This document shows, in pieces, positions 52,501-61,609 of a DNA stretch of 64,000 nucleotides. Where the stretch lies: NCBI RefSeq assembly GCF_020131355.1, contig NZ_JAHLEL010000038.1:434001-498000 (forward strand), given 5' to 3'. Under the pieces are notes generated by a model. It worked only from the letters and a program-made list of their open reading frames with translations. It did not search any database and was not told where the DNA came from. The DNA is from Pseudonocardia sp. ICBG1293 (GTDB lineage: Bacteria > Actinomycetota > Actinomycetes > Mycobacteriales > Pseudonocardiaceae). The stretch's first letter is position 1. Each line of letters opens with the position of its first letter. The translations under genes and the position numbers were made by a program.

Positions 52501-54113
52501 CCGGCGAGCTCGGCGCGCAGCCGCTTCTTGTCGGTCTTGCCGATCCCGGTCAGCGGGATCCGTTCGACGAACTCCACGGTGGCCGGCACGTACATCGCCC
52601 CGGCGCGGTCGGCGACCAGTCCGGTCAGCTCGTCCACGGCGGGCCCGGACCCGTCGGTGACGACGGCGGCGTGCACGGTCTCGGTGCCGTCCTCGTCGGG
52701 CACGCCGAAGACCGCGGCCTGGCGGACGGCCGGGTGCTCCATGAGCAGGTCCTCCAGCTCGGAGGTGTACACGTGCCCGCCCACGACGACGATCATGTCC
52801 TTGACCCGGTCGAGCAGGTGCAGGTAGCCCCCGGCGTCCTGGCGGGCGACGTCGCCGGTCCGGACCCAGCCGTCGACGACGGTCGCCGCCGACAGCTCCG
52901 GCTGCTTCCAGTAGCCGTCCATCTCCATGCCGGTGCGCACCCACAGCTCGCCGCGGGTACCGGGGGCGACGTCGTGGCCCTCGGGGTCGCGGATCGCGAT
53001 CGTGGTGGTGGGGATGGGCCGGCCGACGGGGCCGAGCAGGGCGGGGTCGCGGTGCTCCTCGGGGGTGAGCACGCTGATCCCGCCTGCCTCGGTCTGGCCG
53101 TAGAACTGGGTGAACACCGGGCCGATCCGGCGCAGCGCCTCGGCGATGCGACGCGGGTTGGCCGGTGCGCCGCCGTAGACGAGCGACCGCAGCGACGACA
53201 GGTCGGTCCGGTCCAGGTCGGGGTGGTCGAGCAGCCGGTAGATCAGCGGCGGCAGCAGGAAGGTGTGGGTGATCCGCTCCCGCTCGATCGCGGCGAGGAA
53301 CGCGCCCGGCTCGAAGACGTCCTGCAGCACGACGGTCCCACCGTCGGCCAGCGCGCGGTCGGCCATCGCGCCGCCGACGTGCGCGACCGGGGTGGCGACG
53401 AGCAGCCGCCCGCCGGTGCCGCCCGCGCCGAACCCGCCGGCCCGGCGGCGCATCTCGGCGCCGCGCCGGTGGTGGTCGAAGGTGTAGGTGATGCCCTTCG
53501 GGTGGCCGGTGGTGCCGCCGGTGTGGCGGATCTGCTCGACGTCGTGCGGGCGGGCCCGGCCCCGGACCGGTGCGGCCGACGCGGTCGCGGCGGCCTCCAG
53601 CAGGTCGGTGCCGCCGTCGTGGGCGCCCAGCCAGAGGACCGGCACACCGTCGACGAGCGCCAGGACCGGTTCCGCGGTCGGGGCGGCGTCGGCGTCGGCC
53701 AGCACGAGCGGGGCCTCGACGTCGGCGACGATCCGGGCCGTCGCGGCGGCGGACAGACCCTCGTGCGGCTGGGTGATGCCGGCCCCCAGGAGCGTCACCG
53801 CGAGCCGCGCGACGACCGCCTCGGGGGTGTTGCCGGCCAGCAGCGCCACGACCCGGCCCGGCTCGACCCGGTCGTCGAGGACGTGGGCGAGCCGGTGCAC
53901 GGCGTCGACGAGCTCCCCCGCGGTGATCCGGCGGTCGCGGTGCACCAGCGCCTCGCGCCCGCGGTCGGCGTCGAGCGCGTCCAGCAGCTCCTCGACGTCG
54001 CTGTGCAGCACGGCCCCACCGTCGTGTCCTGCGGTGCGGTCGCGCGGAGCGGTGTCGTCGCGCAGAGCGGCCTCGTCGTGCCGTGCGGTGTCGTCGGCCA
54101 GGTCGGCGGGCAT
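52488..54113 (-). CDS. Acyl-CoA synthetase (AMP-binding)
   Basis: 541-residue ANL ligase. RHTGGTTGHPKGITYTFDHH is an unusual phosphate loop with His-Thr-Gly-Gly-Thr-Thr-Gly in place of Thr-Ser-Gly-Thr-Thr-Gly; YGQTEAGG, RTGDVARQDAGGYLHLLDRVKD and the lysine in LTGIGKTDKKRLR are canonical. The HTGGTTG variant occurs in a subset of actinobacterial ligases. An Asp/Arg/His-rich N-terminal extension of about 35 residues precedes the domain. The ATG has AGGAG upstream. A 23-bp inverted repeat just upstream suggests a TetR-type control. Substrate unknown. Confidence 0.9.
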   Translation of the reverse strand: MPADLADDTARHDEAALRDDTAPRDRTAGHDGGAVLHSDVEELLDALDADRGREALVHRDRRITAGELVDAVHRLAHVLDDRVEPGRVVALLAGNTPEAVVARLAVTLLGAGITQPHEGLSAAATARIVADVEAPLVLADADAAPTAEPVLALVDGVPVLWLGAHDGGTDLLEAAATASAAPVRGRARPHDVEQIRHTGGTTGHPKGITYTFDHHRRGAEMRRRAGGFGAGGTGGRLLVATPVAHVGGAMADRALADGGTVVLQDVFEPGAFLAAIERERITHTFLLPPLIYRLLDHPDLDRTDLSSLRSLVYGGAPANPRRIAEALRRIGPVFTQFYGQTEAGGISVLTPEEHRDPALLGPVGRPIPTTTIAIRDPEGHDVAPGTRGELWVRTGMEMDGYWKQPELSAATVVDGWVRTGDVARQDAGGYLHLLDRVKDMIVVVGGHVYTSELEDLLMEHPAVRQAAVFGVPDEDGTETVHAAVVTDGSGPAVDELTGLVADRAGAMYVPATVEFVERIPLTGIGKTDKKRLRAELAGHPR

Positions 54114-54132
54114 GTCCGGCTCCTCTCGTCGA

Positions 54133-54155
54133 GATCGTTGTCTAACGCAACGATC
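54133..54155. promoter_or_regulatory. Inverted repeat before acyl-CoA ligase
   Basis: GATCGTTG, 7 bases (TCTAACG), CAACGATC: perfect 8-bp arms, 20 bp upstream of the ligase start. Candidate operator; no regulator gene for it is adjacent. Confidence 0.5.
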
Positions 54156-54225
54156 AACTCGAGGACAGGCTTCCCGAAGGTGATCTGATCGACACCTCTC
54201 GTTTACATGCCCGGCCGGGCGACCG

Positions 54226-55434
54226 TCAGGCCGCCAGCGCCAGCTCCTGACGCTGCTCCGCGCGTTCCACCCGGACCGCCACCCCGAGGGCGACCAGGCC
54301 CAGGATCGGCAGGACGGTCGCGACCGCGGCGGGCGCGGTCCAGCCCCATCCGGCGGCCAGCACGAGCCCGCCCAGTGCGGCCCCGAGGGCGTTGGACACG
54401 TTGAACGCGGCGTGGTGCAGTGCGGCCCCGAGGGTCGGGCCCTCGCGGCCGGCGTCCATCAGGCGGGTCGCCAGCGCGGGCGTGGTCGCGGTGGTGGTGA
54501 ACGCCAGTGCGAACAGTCCGAGCAGGGCGAACACCGGCGAGGACGCGGTCACCGCGAACAGCGCCATCGACACCGCCGCCGCGCCGAGCCCGCCGGCGAT
54601 GGTGCGCACCGGTGCGGCCTCGGCGAGCCGGCCGCCGACCTGGTTGCCCAGTGTCATGCCGATGCCGAACACGGCCAGCGCGATCGGCACCGCGGAGGTG
54701 GCGAGCCCGGACACCTCGGTGAGCACCGGGGTGACGTAGCTGTACACGGCGAAGGAGCCGCCGAACCCGGTCGCGATGACCGCCATCGTGATCCAGACCT
54801 GGCCGCGGCGCAGTGCCGACAGCTCGGCCAGGACCGAGCCGCGACGCTCGTCGCGGACGTCGGGGACCAGCCGCCACACGGCCAGCATCGTGGCCACCGC
54901 GACGACACCGACGGTCAGGTAGGCCGCGGGCCACCCCGCCGTCTGTCCGAGCCACGTCGCGCCCGGCACCCCGACGATGTTGGCGATCATCAGACCGCTC
55001 ATCACGGTCGCGATCGCCCGCGGCCGCCGCTCCCGGGGGACCAGGGAGGCGGCGAGCACCGACGCGGTGCCGAAGTAGGCGCCGTGCGGCAGCCCGGCCA
55101 GGAACCGGGTGGCGACGAACGCGCCGAAGGTCGGGGCGAACGCCGAGGCCACGTTGGTCACCGCCAGGGCACCCGCCAGGGCCAGGACGAGGTGCTTGCG
55201 GGGCCACCTGGCCCCGAGCACGGCGAGCACCGGCGCGCCGACGACGACGCCGAGTGCGTAGGCGCTGATGGCCGTGCCGGCCTGGGGCACGGTGGCGCCG
55301 AGGTCGGCGGCGAAGGCCGGCAGCAGGCCCATCGAGGCGAACTCGGTGGTGCCGATGGCCAGGCCGCCGAGGGCCATCGCGGCGAGCGCGGGCCCGGTGG
55401 TGGGAGACTGGGACGAGGTGAGAGCCTTTTTCAT
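54226..55434 (-). CDS. MFS transporter, DHA1-type (AraJ/YdhP-like)
   Basis: 402 residues with 12 predicted helices. GGLAIGTTEFASMGLLP is the signature of the AraJ/YdhP/PurR-like sugar or drug efflux group; the helix 4-5 part has FLAGLPHGAYFGTASVLA. Probably exports a sugar, nucleoside or drug. Divergent from a ROK regulator, which likely controls it through the palindrome in the 45-bp gap. Confidence 0.9.
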   Translation of the reverse strand: MKKALTSSQSPTTGPALAAMALGGLAIGTTEFASMGLLPAFAADLGATVPQAGTAISAYALGVVVGAPVLAVLGARWPRKHLVLALAGALAVTNVASAFAPTFGAFVATRFLAGLPHGAYFGTASVLAASLVPRERRPRAIATVMSGLMIANIVGVPGATWLGQTAGWPAAYLTVGVVAVATMLAVWRLVPDVRDERRGSVLAELSALRRGQVWITMAVIATGFGGSFAVYSYVTPVLTEVSGLATSAVPIALAVFGIGMTLGNQVGGRLAEAAPVRTIAGGLGAAAVSMALFAVTASSPVFALLGLFALAFTTTATTPALATRLMDAGREGPTLGAALHHAAFNVSNALGAALGGLVLAAGWGWTAPAAVATVLPILGLVALGVAVRVERAEQRQELALAA

Positions 55435-55443
55435 CGCGACACG

Positions 55444-55455
55444 AGGATAAATCCT
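55444..55455. promoter_or_regulatory. AT-rich palindrome between MFS and ROK genes
   Basis: AGGAT-AA-ATCCT, 9 bp from the MFS start and 25 bp from the ROK start. Its position over both promoters and its AT content suggest the ROK operator. Confidence 0.45.
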
Positions 55456-55479
55456 GGCAGGCCGGAGGTGTCAATCCCG

Positions 55480-56685
55480 ATGACGTCGATGTCGGCCGGT
55501 TCACGTTCCGCCACGGATGCGCCGGGGCGCGCGGAGACCGACCGCTGGCGCGCCACCGCCGAGGTGCTGGACGAGGTCCGCCGCGAACCCGGCCTGACCC
55601 GCGTCGAGCTGGCGCGCCGGCTGCGCCTGGCCAGCGGCTCGGCCACCGAGATCACCGCCCGGCTGCGCGAGCTCGGCTGGGTCACCGAGGAGCGCGCCCC
55701 CTGCGCCGGGCGCGGGCGGCCGACCACCACCCTGACCCCCAACCCGGAGGGACCGGGCGTCGTCGCGGTCGACGTGCGGTTCGAGGGCTGGCGCGCCGGC
55801 GTCGCCGGGCTCGACGGGACCCCGGTCGCGGTCCGCTCCGGCCGGCACCGCCGCCGTGACCCGGACGCCGTCGCCGCGGAGCTGGACGGCGTGGTGGCCG
55901 AGCTGGTGGACGCCGCACCCGGACCGGTGGCGGCGGTCGGCATCGGGATCGCCGCCACCGTCGTCGACGAACACTTCGCCGAGACCGGCGGTGGGCAGGG
56001 CTGGAGCCCGCTGGACGTGCGCCGGATCGGTGCCGGGCTCGGCCTGCCGGTACTGGTCGGCAACGACGCCAACCTCGCTGGCGTCGCCGAGGTCCGCGAC
56101 GGCGCCGCCGCCGGTGCGCGCACCGCGCTGTTCGTGACCGTCGAGGTCGGCATCGGCGGCGCCCTGCTGCTCGACGGGCGCGCCCAGACCGGCGCCCGGG
56201 GCGCCGCGGGGGAGCTGGGGCACCTGCCGTTCGGCGACCCCGGCGCGGACTGCGTCTGCGGCGCCCGCGGCTGCTGGACGACCGGCGTCGACGGCCGCGC
56301 GCTCGCCGTGATGCTGGGCGAGCCGCAGCCGGACGCGCCCTACACCTACACCCGCGCGGTCCTCGACCGCGCCGCCGCCGGGGAGCCCGGCCCGTCGGCG
56401 GCGGTGACCTCGGCGTCGGCGTCGCTGGCCCGCGGGATCGCCGGGCTGGTCAACGCGCACGACCCGGAGGTCGTGGTGCTGGCCGGGCTCGGGCCCGCGC
56501 TGCGGGCCGCGGCGCCGGAGGCGTTCGCCGTCGCCTACGACGCCGGGCTGATGGCCTTCCGCCGCGCCGTCGCACCGCCGGTGCACGACGACGCGCACGG
56601 CGAGGACGGGGTGCTCCGGGGCGCCGCCGCGATCGCGCTGGACCATGCGGTCTCGGCCCCCGGGCTCGCCGCCCGGGCCGGCTGA
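55480..56685 (+). CDS. ROK-family transcriptional regulator
   Basis: 401 residues. N-terminal winged helix (TRVELARRLRLASGSATEI, then TARLRELGWVTEE) and a ROK sugar-kinase-like domain with NDANLAGVAEVRDG, ELGHLPF and the zinc motif CVCGARGCW. The architecture is that of NagC/XylR-type repressors responding to sugars. ATG at 55480 follows GGAGG at a longer than usual distance (about 12 nt); a second in-frame ATG lies 9 bases on. Probably represses the divergent transporter. Confidence 0.9.
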   Translation: MTSMSAGSRSATDAPGRAETDRWRATAEVLDEVRREPGLTRVELARRLRLASGSATEITARLRELGWVTEERAPCAGRGRPTTTLTPNPEGPGVVAVDVRFEGWRAGVAGLDGTPVAVRSGRHRRRDPDAVAAELDGVVAELVDAAPGPVAAVGIGIAATVVDEHFAETGGGQGWSPLDVRRIGAGLGLPVLVGNDANLAGVAEVRDGAAAGARTALFVTVEVGIGGALLLDGRAQTGARGAAGELGHLPFGDPGADCVCGARGCWTTGVDGRALAVMLGEPQPDAPYTYTRAVLDRAAAGEPGPSAAVTSASASLARGIAGLVNAHDPEVVVLAGLGPALRAAAPEAFAVAYDAGLMAFRRAVAPPVHDDAHGEDGVLRGAAAIALDHAVSAPGLAARAG

Positions 56686-56695
56686 CCGGCCCCGC

Positions 56696-58432
56696 TCAGG
56701 GCCGGGGGATCGACCGCAGGTTGCTGCGCGCGAGCTCGACCATCCTCCCGACGCCGCCGTCGAGCACCGTGCGGGTCGCGGCGAGGGCGAACCCGCGGAC
56801 CTGCGCGGCGGTGATGTGCGGCGGGATGGACAGCGCGTTCGGGTCGGTACGCACGTCGACCAGGGCCGGGCCGCGGTGGTCCAGCGCCCGGCGCAGCGCC
56901 GCCCGCACGTCGGACGGGTCGTCGACGGCCTCGGCGTACAGCCCGGCGGCGCGGGCGATCCCGGCCAGGTCGGCCGGGCCGTGGTCGGTCTGGAACGACG
57001 GGTAGCCCGCCACCATCATCTCCAGCCGGATCATGCCCAGCGACCCGTTGTTGAACGCCACGACGGTCAGCGGCAGGTCGTGCTCGGCCGCGGTCAGCAG
57101 CTCGCCGAGCAGCATGGTCAGCCCGCCGTCGCCGGACAGTGACACCACCTGCCGGTCCGGGTGGGCGAGCTGGGCGCCGATCGCGTGCGGCAGGGCGCCC
57201 GCCATCGTCCCGTGCCGGTAGGAGCCGATGATCCGGCGCCGGCCGTTGGGGGACAGGTAGCGGGCCGCCCACACGTTGCACATGCCGGTGTCGACGGTGG
57301 CGATCGCGTCGTCGGCCATCTCCTCGTCGAGGACCGCCGCGACGTGCTCGGGGTGGATCGGGCGCAGGTCGGAGACCTTGCGGGTGTAGGCGCCGACGAC
57401 CTTCTCCAGCGCCTCCGCGTGCTTGCGCAGCATCCGGTCGAGGAAGGAGCGGTCGGTCTTCTCCGCGATCCGCGGCAGCAGCGCGTCCAGGGTGGACGCG
57501 GCGTCGCCGTGCACGCCCAGCTCCAGCAGGGTGCGACGCCCGAGGCGCGCGGGGTCGACGTCGATCTGCACGGTGCCGCGCTGGGGCAGGAAGGAGTCGT
57601 AGGGGAAGTCGGTGCCGATCAGGATCAGCAGGTCGGCCTCGTGCGTCGCCTCGTAGCAGGCGCCGTAGCCGAGCAGTCCGGACATGCCCACGTCGTAGGG
57701 GTTGTCGTACTGGATCCACTCCTTGCCGCGCAGCGAGTGGCCGATCGGCGCCTTCACCCGGTCGGCGAGGGCGAGCACCTGCTCGCGGGCGCGCTCGATG
57801 CCGGCCCCGACGAACAGCGTCACGGTGCCCGCGGCGTCGACGAGCCGGGCCAGCTCGGCCACCTGTTCCTCGGACGGCCGCACGACACCGGTGGGCGGGG
57901 CCAGGTGCGAGGTGCCGGTGTCGTTCGGGGCGCCGAGCGCGGAGACGTCACCGGGCAGGACCAGCACCGACACGTCGGACTCGGCGAGCGCGGTCTGCAT
58001 CGCGATCCGCTGCATCCGGGGCATCTGCTCGGGCCGCGAGATCAGCTCGCAGTACGCCGAGCACTCGGTGAACAGCCGCTCCGGGTGGGTCTCCTGGAAG
58101 TAGCCGGTGCCGATCTGGGTCGACGGGATGTGCGAGGCGATGGCCAACACCGGCGCACCGGTGCGGTGGGCGTCCATCAGTCCCTGGATCAGGTGGGTGT
58201 TGCCCGGTCCGCAGCTGCCGGCGCAGACCGCGAGCCGCCCGGTGAGCTGGGCCTCCGCCGCGGCCGCGAGCGCGGCGGCCTCCTCGTTGTGGACGTGCAC
58301 CCACCGGATGCGGCCGTCGCGGCGGATCGCGTCCGCGATCGGGTTCAGACTGTCCCCCACCAGCCCGTAGATGCGTTCGACGCCGGCCTGGTGCAGCAGC
58401 TCGATCATCTGGTCGGCCACGGTGCGGCTCAT
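56696..58432 (-). CDS. poxB: Thiamine-diphosphate-dependent pyruvate oxidase/dehydrogenase (PoxB-like)
   Basis: 578 residues, full PoxB length. N-terminal domain with the catalytic glutamate in VHVHNEEAAALAAAAEA, a middle FAD domain, and a C-terminal ThDP motif that starts GDGGLTMLLGEL and ends VVAFNN. The enzyme decarboxylates pyruvate to acetate and CO2, passing electrons to quinone. ATG at 58432 with GAGGAGGA upstream was preferred to a 37-residue longer frame because the family starts there. The last residues lack a clear membrane-binding amphipathic helix, so the electron acceptor may differ from that of E. coli PoxB. Confidence 0.9.
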   Translation of the reverse strand: MSRTVADQMIELLHQAGVERIYGLVGDSLNPIADAIRRDGRIRWVHVHNEEAAALAAAAEAQLTGRLAVCAGSCGPGNTHLIQGLMDAHRTGAPVLAIASHIPSTQIGTGYFQETHPERLFTECSAYCELISRPEQMPRMQRIAMQTALAESDVSVLVLPGDVSALGAPNDTGTSHLAPPTGVVRPSEEQVAELARLVDAAGTVTLFVGAGIERAREQVLALADRVKAPIGHSLRGKEWIQYDNPYDVGMSGLLGYGACYEATHEADLLILIGTDFPYDSFLPQRGTVQIDVDPARLGRRTLLELGVHGDAASTLDALLPRIAEKTDRSFLDRMLRKHAEALEKVVGAYTRKVSDLRPIHPEHVAAVLDEEMADDAIATVDTGMCNVWAARYLSPNGRRRIIGSYRHGTMAGALPHAIGAQLAHPDRQVVSLSGDGGLTMLLGELLTAAEHDLPLTVVAFNNGSLGMIRLEMMVAGYPSFQTDHGPADLAGIARAAGLYAEAVDDPSDVRAALRRALDHRGPALVDVRTDPNALSIPPHITAAQVRGFALAATRTVLDGGVGRMVELARSNLRSIPRP

Positions 58433-58555
58433 GTCGTTCCTCCTCGCGCTGGGGTGCGAGGGCCGTGTTCCCGGTCCGGCACCGGGCCGAACCGTTCCGT
58501 CGTGTGACGGCGCCCGCGCGCCGTCCGGCGCACCGCAGGTCACGACACGCGCATC

Positions 58556-58567
58556 GGAATCGATTCC
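58556..58567. promoter_or_regulatory. 12-bp perfect palindrome in divergent gap
   Basis: GGAATCGATTCC lies between poxB and the small membrane protein gene, 124 bp from poxB. Candidate operator. Confidence 0.4.
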
Positions 58568-58629
58568 TGCACTGCGGAACCCCCCGGACGTGAGTACTTT
58601 CCCCTCACATTCCTGGGAGGGGACACGAA

Positions 58630-58815
58630 ATGATCATTCTTGGTCTGATCCTGTTGCTGGTGGGGTATTTCTTCAGCATCTCCATTCTCTACTACCTCGG
58701 TGGTCTGCTGGTCGTCGTCGGTGTGGTCCTGTTGATCCTGGGAGCGATCGGACGGCCGGTGGGCGGGCGGAAGGCCTGGTTCTGGCCGGGCCGGCCGGAA
58801 CCGGCCGCGGGAATC
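58630..58815 (+). CDS. Small membrane protein, DUF6131-like N-terminus; no nearby stop
   Basis: The first about 50 residues (MIILGLILLLVGYFFSISIL, then YYLGGLLVVVGVVLLILGAIGRPVGGRKAWF) form two membrane helices and a GRxVGGR tail, the pattern of the short DUF6131-like proteins common in actinomycetes, which usually end right after the tail. Here the frame stays open to 59868, running antisense through the BKACE gene, so the coordinates given cover only the part I can support. Either the normal stop was lost or a small sequence error hides it. GGGAGGGGACACGAA precedes the ATG. Confidence 0.6.
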
Positions 58816-58913
58816 CGCGGACCGGATGACGGCCGGCGTCGCCGAATTCTCCGCGGGGGTGTGTGTCCGGGTCGACCGGAAACGCACCCCCGCGGTGTGT
58901 CGCGGCGAAAGGA

Positions 58914-59814
58914 TCATCCGTGCGGACGGATCCCGAGAATGTCGCGGGCGGCCGCGGGAGAGGCCGGCGTCGCGCCCACCCGGTCCAGCACGCGCAGTGC
59001 GCCCGCCAGCAGCTCCCGGTTCGACGGCGCCGTGCCGCGGCCGTCGTCGAAGTCCTCCAGGCCGACCCGTAGGTGGCCGCCGCGGCGCACCGCCAGCTCG
59101 GCCAGGCCGGAGGCGACCACGTCGCCGCCGAGCACCGCGACCGACCACGGCAGTCCCGAGGGGCTCCAGCAGCTCCAGGTAGGCCTCCAGTGCCGCACGG
59201 GTGGGCGGCAGCCCGAACTGCAGCCGGTCGGCGAAGTACAGCTTCACGATCGCGCCCGGCGGGACCCGGCCGTGCCGGTGCAGGGTCAGGGCGGTCCGCA
59301 GGAACCCCGGCTCGAAAACCGAGATGCTCGGGGCGGCGCCCAGCTCGGCGGTGCGGGCGAACATGTACTCGGTGTCGGCGAAGGAGTTCTGGTACGGCTC
59401 CGGCGCCGCGGCCGCCGGGCAGGTGCCGTCGTCGAGCAGGCCGACGTTCACCGAGCCCGGGTCGACCAACGTCATGTGCCCGCGCCGCCCCAGCTCCGCC
59501 ACGTGTGCCCAGCGCCGCTCCACCGGGATGTCCCGGGCGCCGGCGGCCATCGTCGGATACAGCAGTGCGTCCGGGTGCACGGCCAGGACCGGGTCCCAGG
59601 CCGCCAGGTAGGGCTCGACCGCGTGCACCCCGTCGACGGTGAACATCGGCTCGTCGTTGTGGTGGTGCACGATCGCCGCGCCCGCGTCCAGCACGTCGAC
59701 GGCCTGCTCGGCCACCTCCGCCGGGGTGCGGGGCACGTGCGGGTTGCGCTCGCGCGTCGTCGTGCCGTTCAGCGCCACTTCCAGGATGACCGCGGTGTCC
59801 ACGCCGGTCAGCAT
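58914..59814 (-). pseudogene. BKACE-family (DUF849) beta-keto acid cleavage enzyme with a frameshift
   Basis: The first part from ATG 59814 reads as a normal BKACE protein: ILEVALNGTTTRERNP, metal-binding AIVHHHNDEPMF, DPGSVNVGLL and VKLYFADRLQFG. At a run of four G (59160-59163 on the plus strand) the frame shifts; the C-terminal part (SVAVLGGDVVASGLAELAV, RVGLEDFDDGRG) continues in another frame to 58914. Deleting one base restores about 299 residues, the family's length. The lesion is in a homopolymer, so a sequencing error is as likely as a mutation. BKACE enzymes condense a beta-keto acid with acetyl-CoA to give acetoacetate and a new CoA ester, a catabolic role. Confidence 0.82.
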
Positions 59815-59864
59815 CGCCGCAGGCGGCGGCGGGGCGCGACCGCTGCGGTCGTAGGCTCGCCGCT

Positions 59865-60464
59865 GTGATCGGCACACGCGGGACCGCACTGGCCGGGTCC
59901 GTCCTGGTCCTGGGACTGCTGGCCGGGTGCTCCGACCAGCCCCTCCCGCTGACCGAGGGGCCGCCCGGTGCGTCCCCGGCCGACGGGCTCGTCCGGGTCG
60001 TGCAGCTGTCCGCGCAGCGCGCCCAGGTCTCCGACCAGGTCGCGGCCGCCAAGTTCGGCACCGGGACGGCCGTCACCGACCCGGCGCGGGAGGCGGCCGT
60101 CGTCGCCGGGGCGCGGGCGGACGCGACGCGCGCGGGCGTCGACCCGGACTGGACGGCCCGGATCGTCGCCGACCAGATCGCGGCGAGCACCCAGGTGCAG
60201 AACGACCTGATCCGGCAGTGGACCGACCGGCCCGACACGCGTCCGGCGCAGCGGCCCGAGCTGAACCGGGTGCGCCCGGAGCTCGACCGGATCGGCGACG
60301 AGCTGGTGGCCGCGCTGAAGCTCGCCGCACCGGCCCGGGCGAACGAGGAGTGCCCGTCGACCCTGGCCCAGGCCGCGGTCGGGCAGGCGCAGGGGCTCGA
60401 CGAGGTCCACCGCAACGCCCTCGGGCGGTCGCTCACGTCCGTCTGCGACGGTGCGCCCGGCTGA
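59865..60464 (+). CDS. Exported chorismate mutase, AroQ-gamma type
   Basis: 199 residues. The N-terminus is a lipoprotein-type signal (ALAGSVLVLGLLAGC, lipobox LAGC), then an all-helical domain: LSAQRAQVSDQVAAAKFGTG, DPAREAAVV, DPDWTARIVADQI with QNDLIRQWTDRP, close in layout to the secreted Mycobacterium tuberculosis enzyme. Two late cysteines (EECPSTL and SVCDG) fit its disulfide. It converts chorismate to prephenate outside the cytosol, where its purpose is unclear. The GTG start lies 50 bp from the divergent BKACE start. Confidence 0.85.
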   Translation: MIGTRGTALAGSVLVLGLLAGCSDQPLPLTEGPPGASPADGLVRVVQLSAQRAQVSDQVAAAKFGTGTAVTDPAREAAVVAGARADATRAGVDPDWTARIVADQIAASTQVQNDLIRQWTDRPDTRPAQRPELNRVRPELDRIGDELVAALKLAAPARANEECPSTLAQAAVGQAQGLDEVHRNALGRSLTSVCDGAPG

Positions 60465-60511
60465 TCCGCCCCGTGTGACGGTGCTGTTTCCGCCCGTCGG
60501 AAGGTCTTGCG

Positions 60512-60521
60512 TATCCGGATA
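60512..60521. promoter_or_regulatory. Palindrome upstream of nicX-like operon
   Basis: TATCCGGATA, a perfect palindrome within an AT-richer stretch, 41 bp before the nicX-like start. Probable operator/promoter region. Confidence 0.4.
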
Positions 60522-60562
60522 GTACGTGCTCGGATTAATGGGACGAGACACGGAGGTGCGCG

Positions 60563-61609
60563 ATGGACCAGAACCTGTTCAACGACATCTGCCTGCAGCA
60601 GCTGACGCTGTCGGGCGTGCACGAGGGGGAGACGGTCGTCGTGCTCACCCGGGGTGCGGAACGGACCGAGTACGCCGACGCGTTCCTCTGGGCGATCCAG
60701 AAGCTCGGCGCGACCGGGTACCACATGCGGCTGCCCTCGCCGGCGAGCGCGGGGGGCGCCTGGGCGGTCGGCGACTCGGGCCTGGGGAACATCCCGCTGG
60801 CGGTGGACGCGCTCAAGGCCGTGGACATGGTGGTGGACTGCACGTTCCTGCTGTTCAGCAAGGAACAGTTCGCCATCCAGGACGCGGGCACCCGCATCCT
60901 CACCGCCGTCGAGCCGCCCGAGCTGCTGGCCCGGCTGATGCCCACCACCGAGCTGCGCGAGCGCGTCGAGACCGGCGCCGAGCTGCTGGCCAAGGCCTCG
61001 ACCATGCGGATCACCAGTCCGCACGGCACCGACGTGACCTACCAGCTCGGCATGTACCCGACGATGAGCGAGTACGGCTACACCGACACCCCCGGTCGCT
61101 GGGACCACTGGCCCGCGGCGTTCGTGTTCACCGGCGGCTCCGACGACGGCGTCGACGGGAAGATCGTCCTCGCCCCCGGGGACGTGCTGCTGCCGTTCAA
61201 CACCTACGTGCAGACCCCGGTCGAGATCACCGTCGAGCAGGGCTTCATCCGCGACATCCGCGGTGGTGCGGGCTCCTCCGGTCTCGACGCGGACCTGCTG
61301 CGCTCCTACATCGAGTCCTTCGACGACCCGCGCGGCTACGGCATGAGCCACGTCGGCTGGGGCCTCGACGAGCGCGCGCACTGGCACGGCCTGACCCAGT
61401 TCGGCGGCGGCATGGGCATGGAGCTGCGCAGCTTCTACGGCAACGTCATGTTCTCGATCGGCCCGAACAACGAGCTGGGCGGCCCGAACGACACCGCCTG
61501 CCACTTCGACATCCCGATGCGTGGCAACTCCCTGTTCCTCGACGACGAGCTGATCGTCGACGCCGGCGAGCTGACCGTTCCGGAGATGAAGCCGGTGGCG
61601 CGCCGATGA
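60563..61609 (+). CDS. nicX: 2,5-dihydroxypyridine 5,6-dioxygenase-like (NicX family)
   Basis: 348 residues of the leucyl-aminopeptidase-related NicX family, which opens 2,5-dihydroxypyridine to N-formylmaleamate using Fe(II). The C-terminal iron ligands are visible: GMSHVGWGLDERAHW contains one His, and NDTACHFDIPMRGN gives the His-x-Asp pair, matching NicX rather than aminopeptidase T. GPNNELGGPND is another family mark. GGAGG precedes the ATG. It overlaps the maleate isomerase-like gene by 4 bases, and both enzymes belong to the same nicotinate pathway, which supports the call. The substrate could also be a related hydroxypyridine. Confidence 0.8.
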   Translation: MDQNLFNDICLQQLTLSGVHEGETVVVLTRGAERTEYADAFLWAIQKLGATGYHMRLPSPASAGGAWAVGDSGLGNIPLAVDALKAVDMVVDCTFLLFSKEQFAIQDAGTRILTAVEPPELLARLMPTTELRERVETGAELLAKASTMRITSPHGTDVTYQLGMYPTMSEYGYTDTPGRWDHWPAAFVFTGGSDDGVDGKIVLAPGDVLLPFNTYVQTPVEITVEQGFIRDIRGGAGSSGLDADLLRSYIESFDDPRGYGMSHVGWGLDERAHWHGLTQFGGGMGMELRSFYGNVMFSIGPNNELGGPNDTACHFDIPMRGNSLFLDDELIVDAGELTVPEMKPVARR

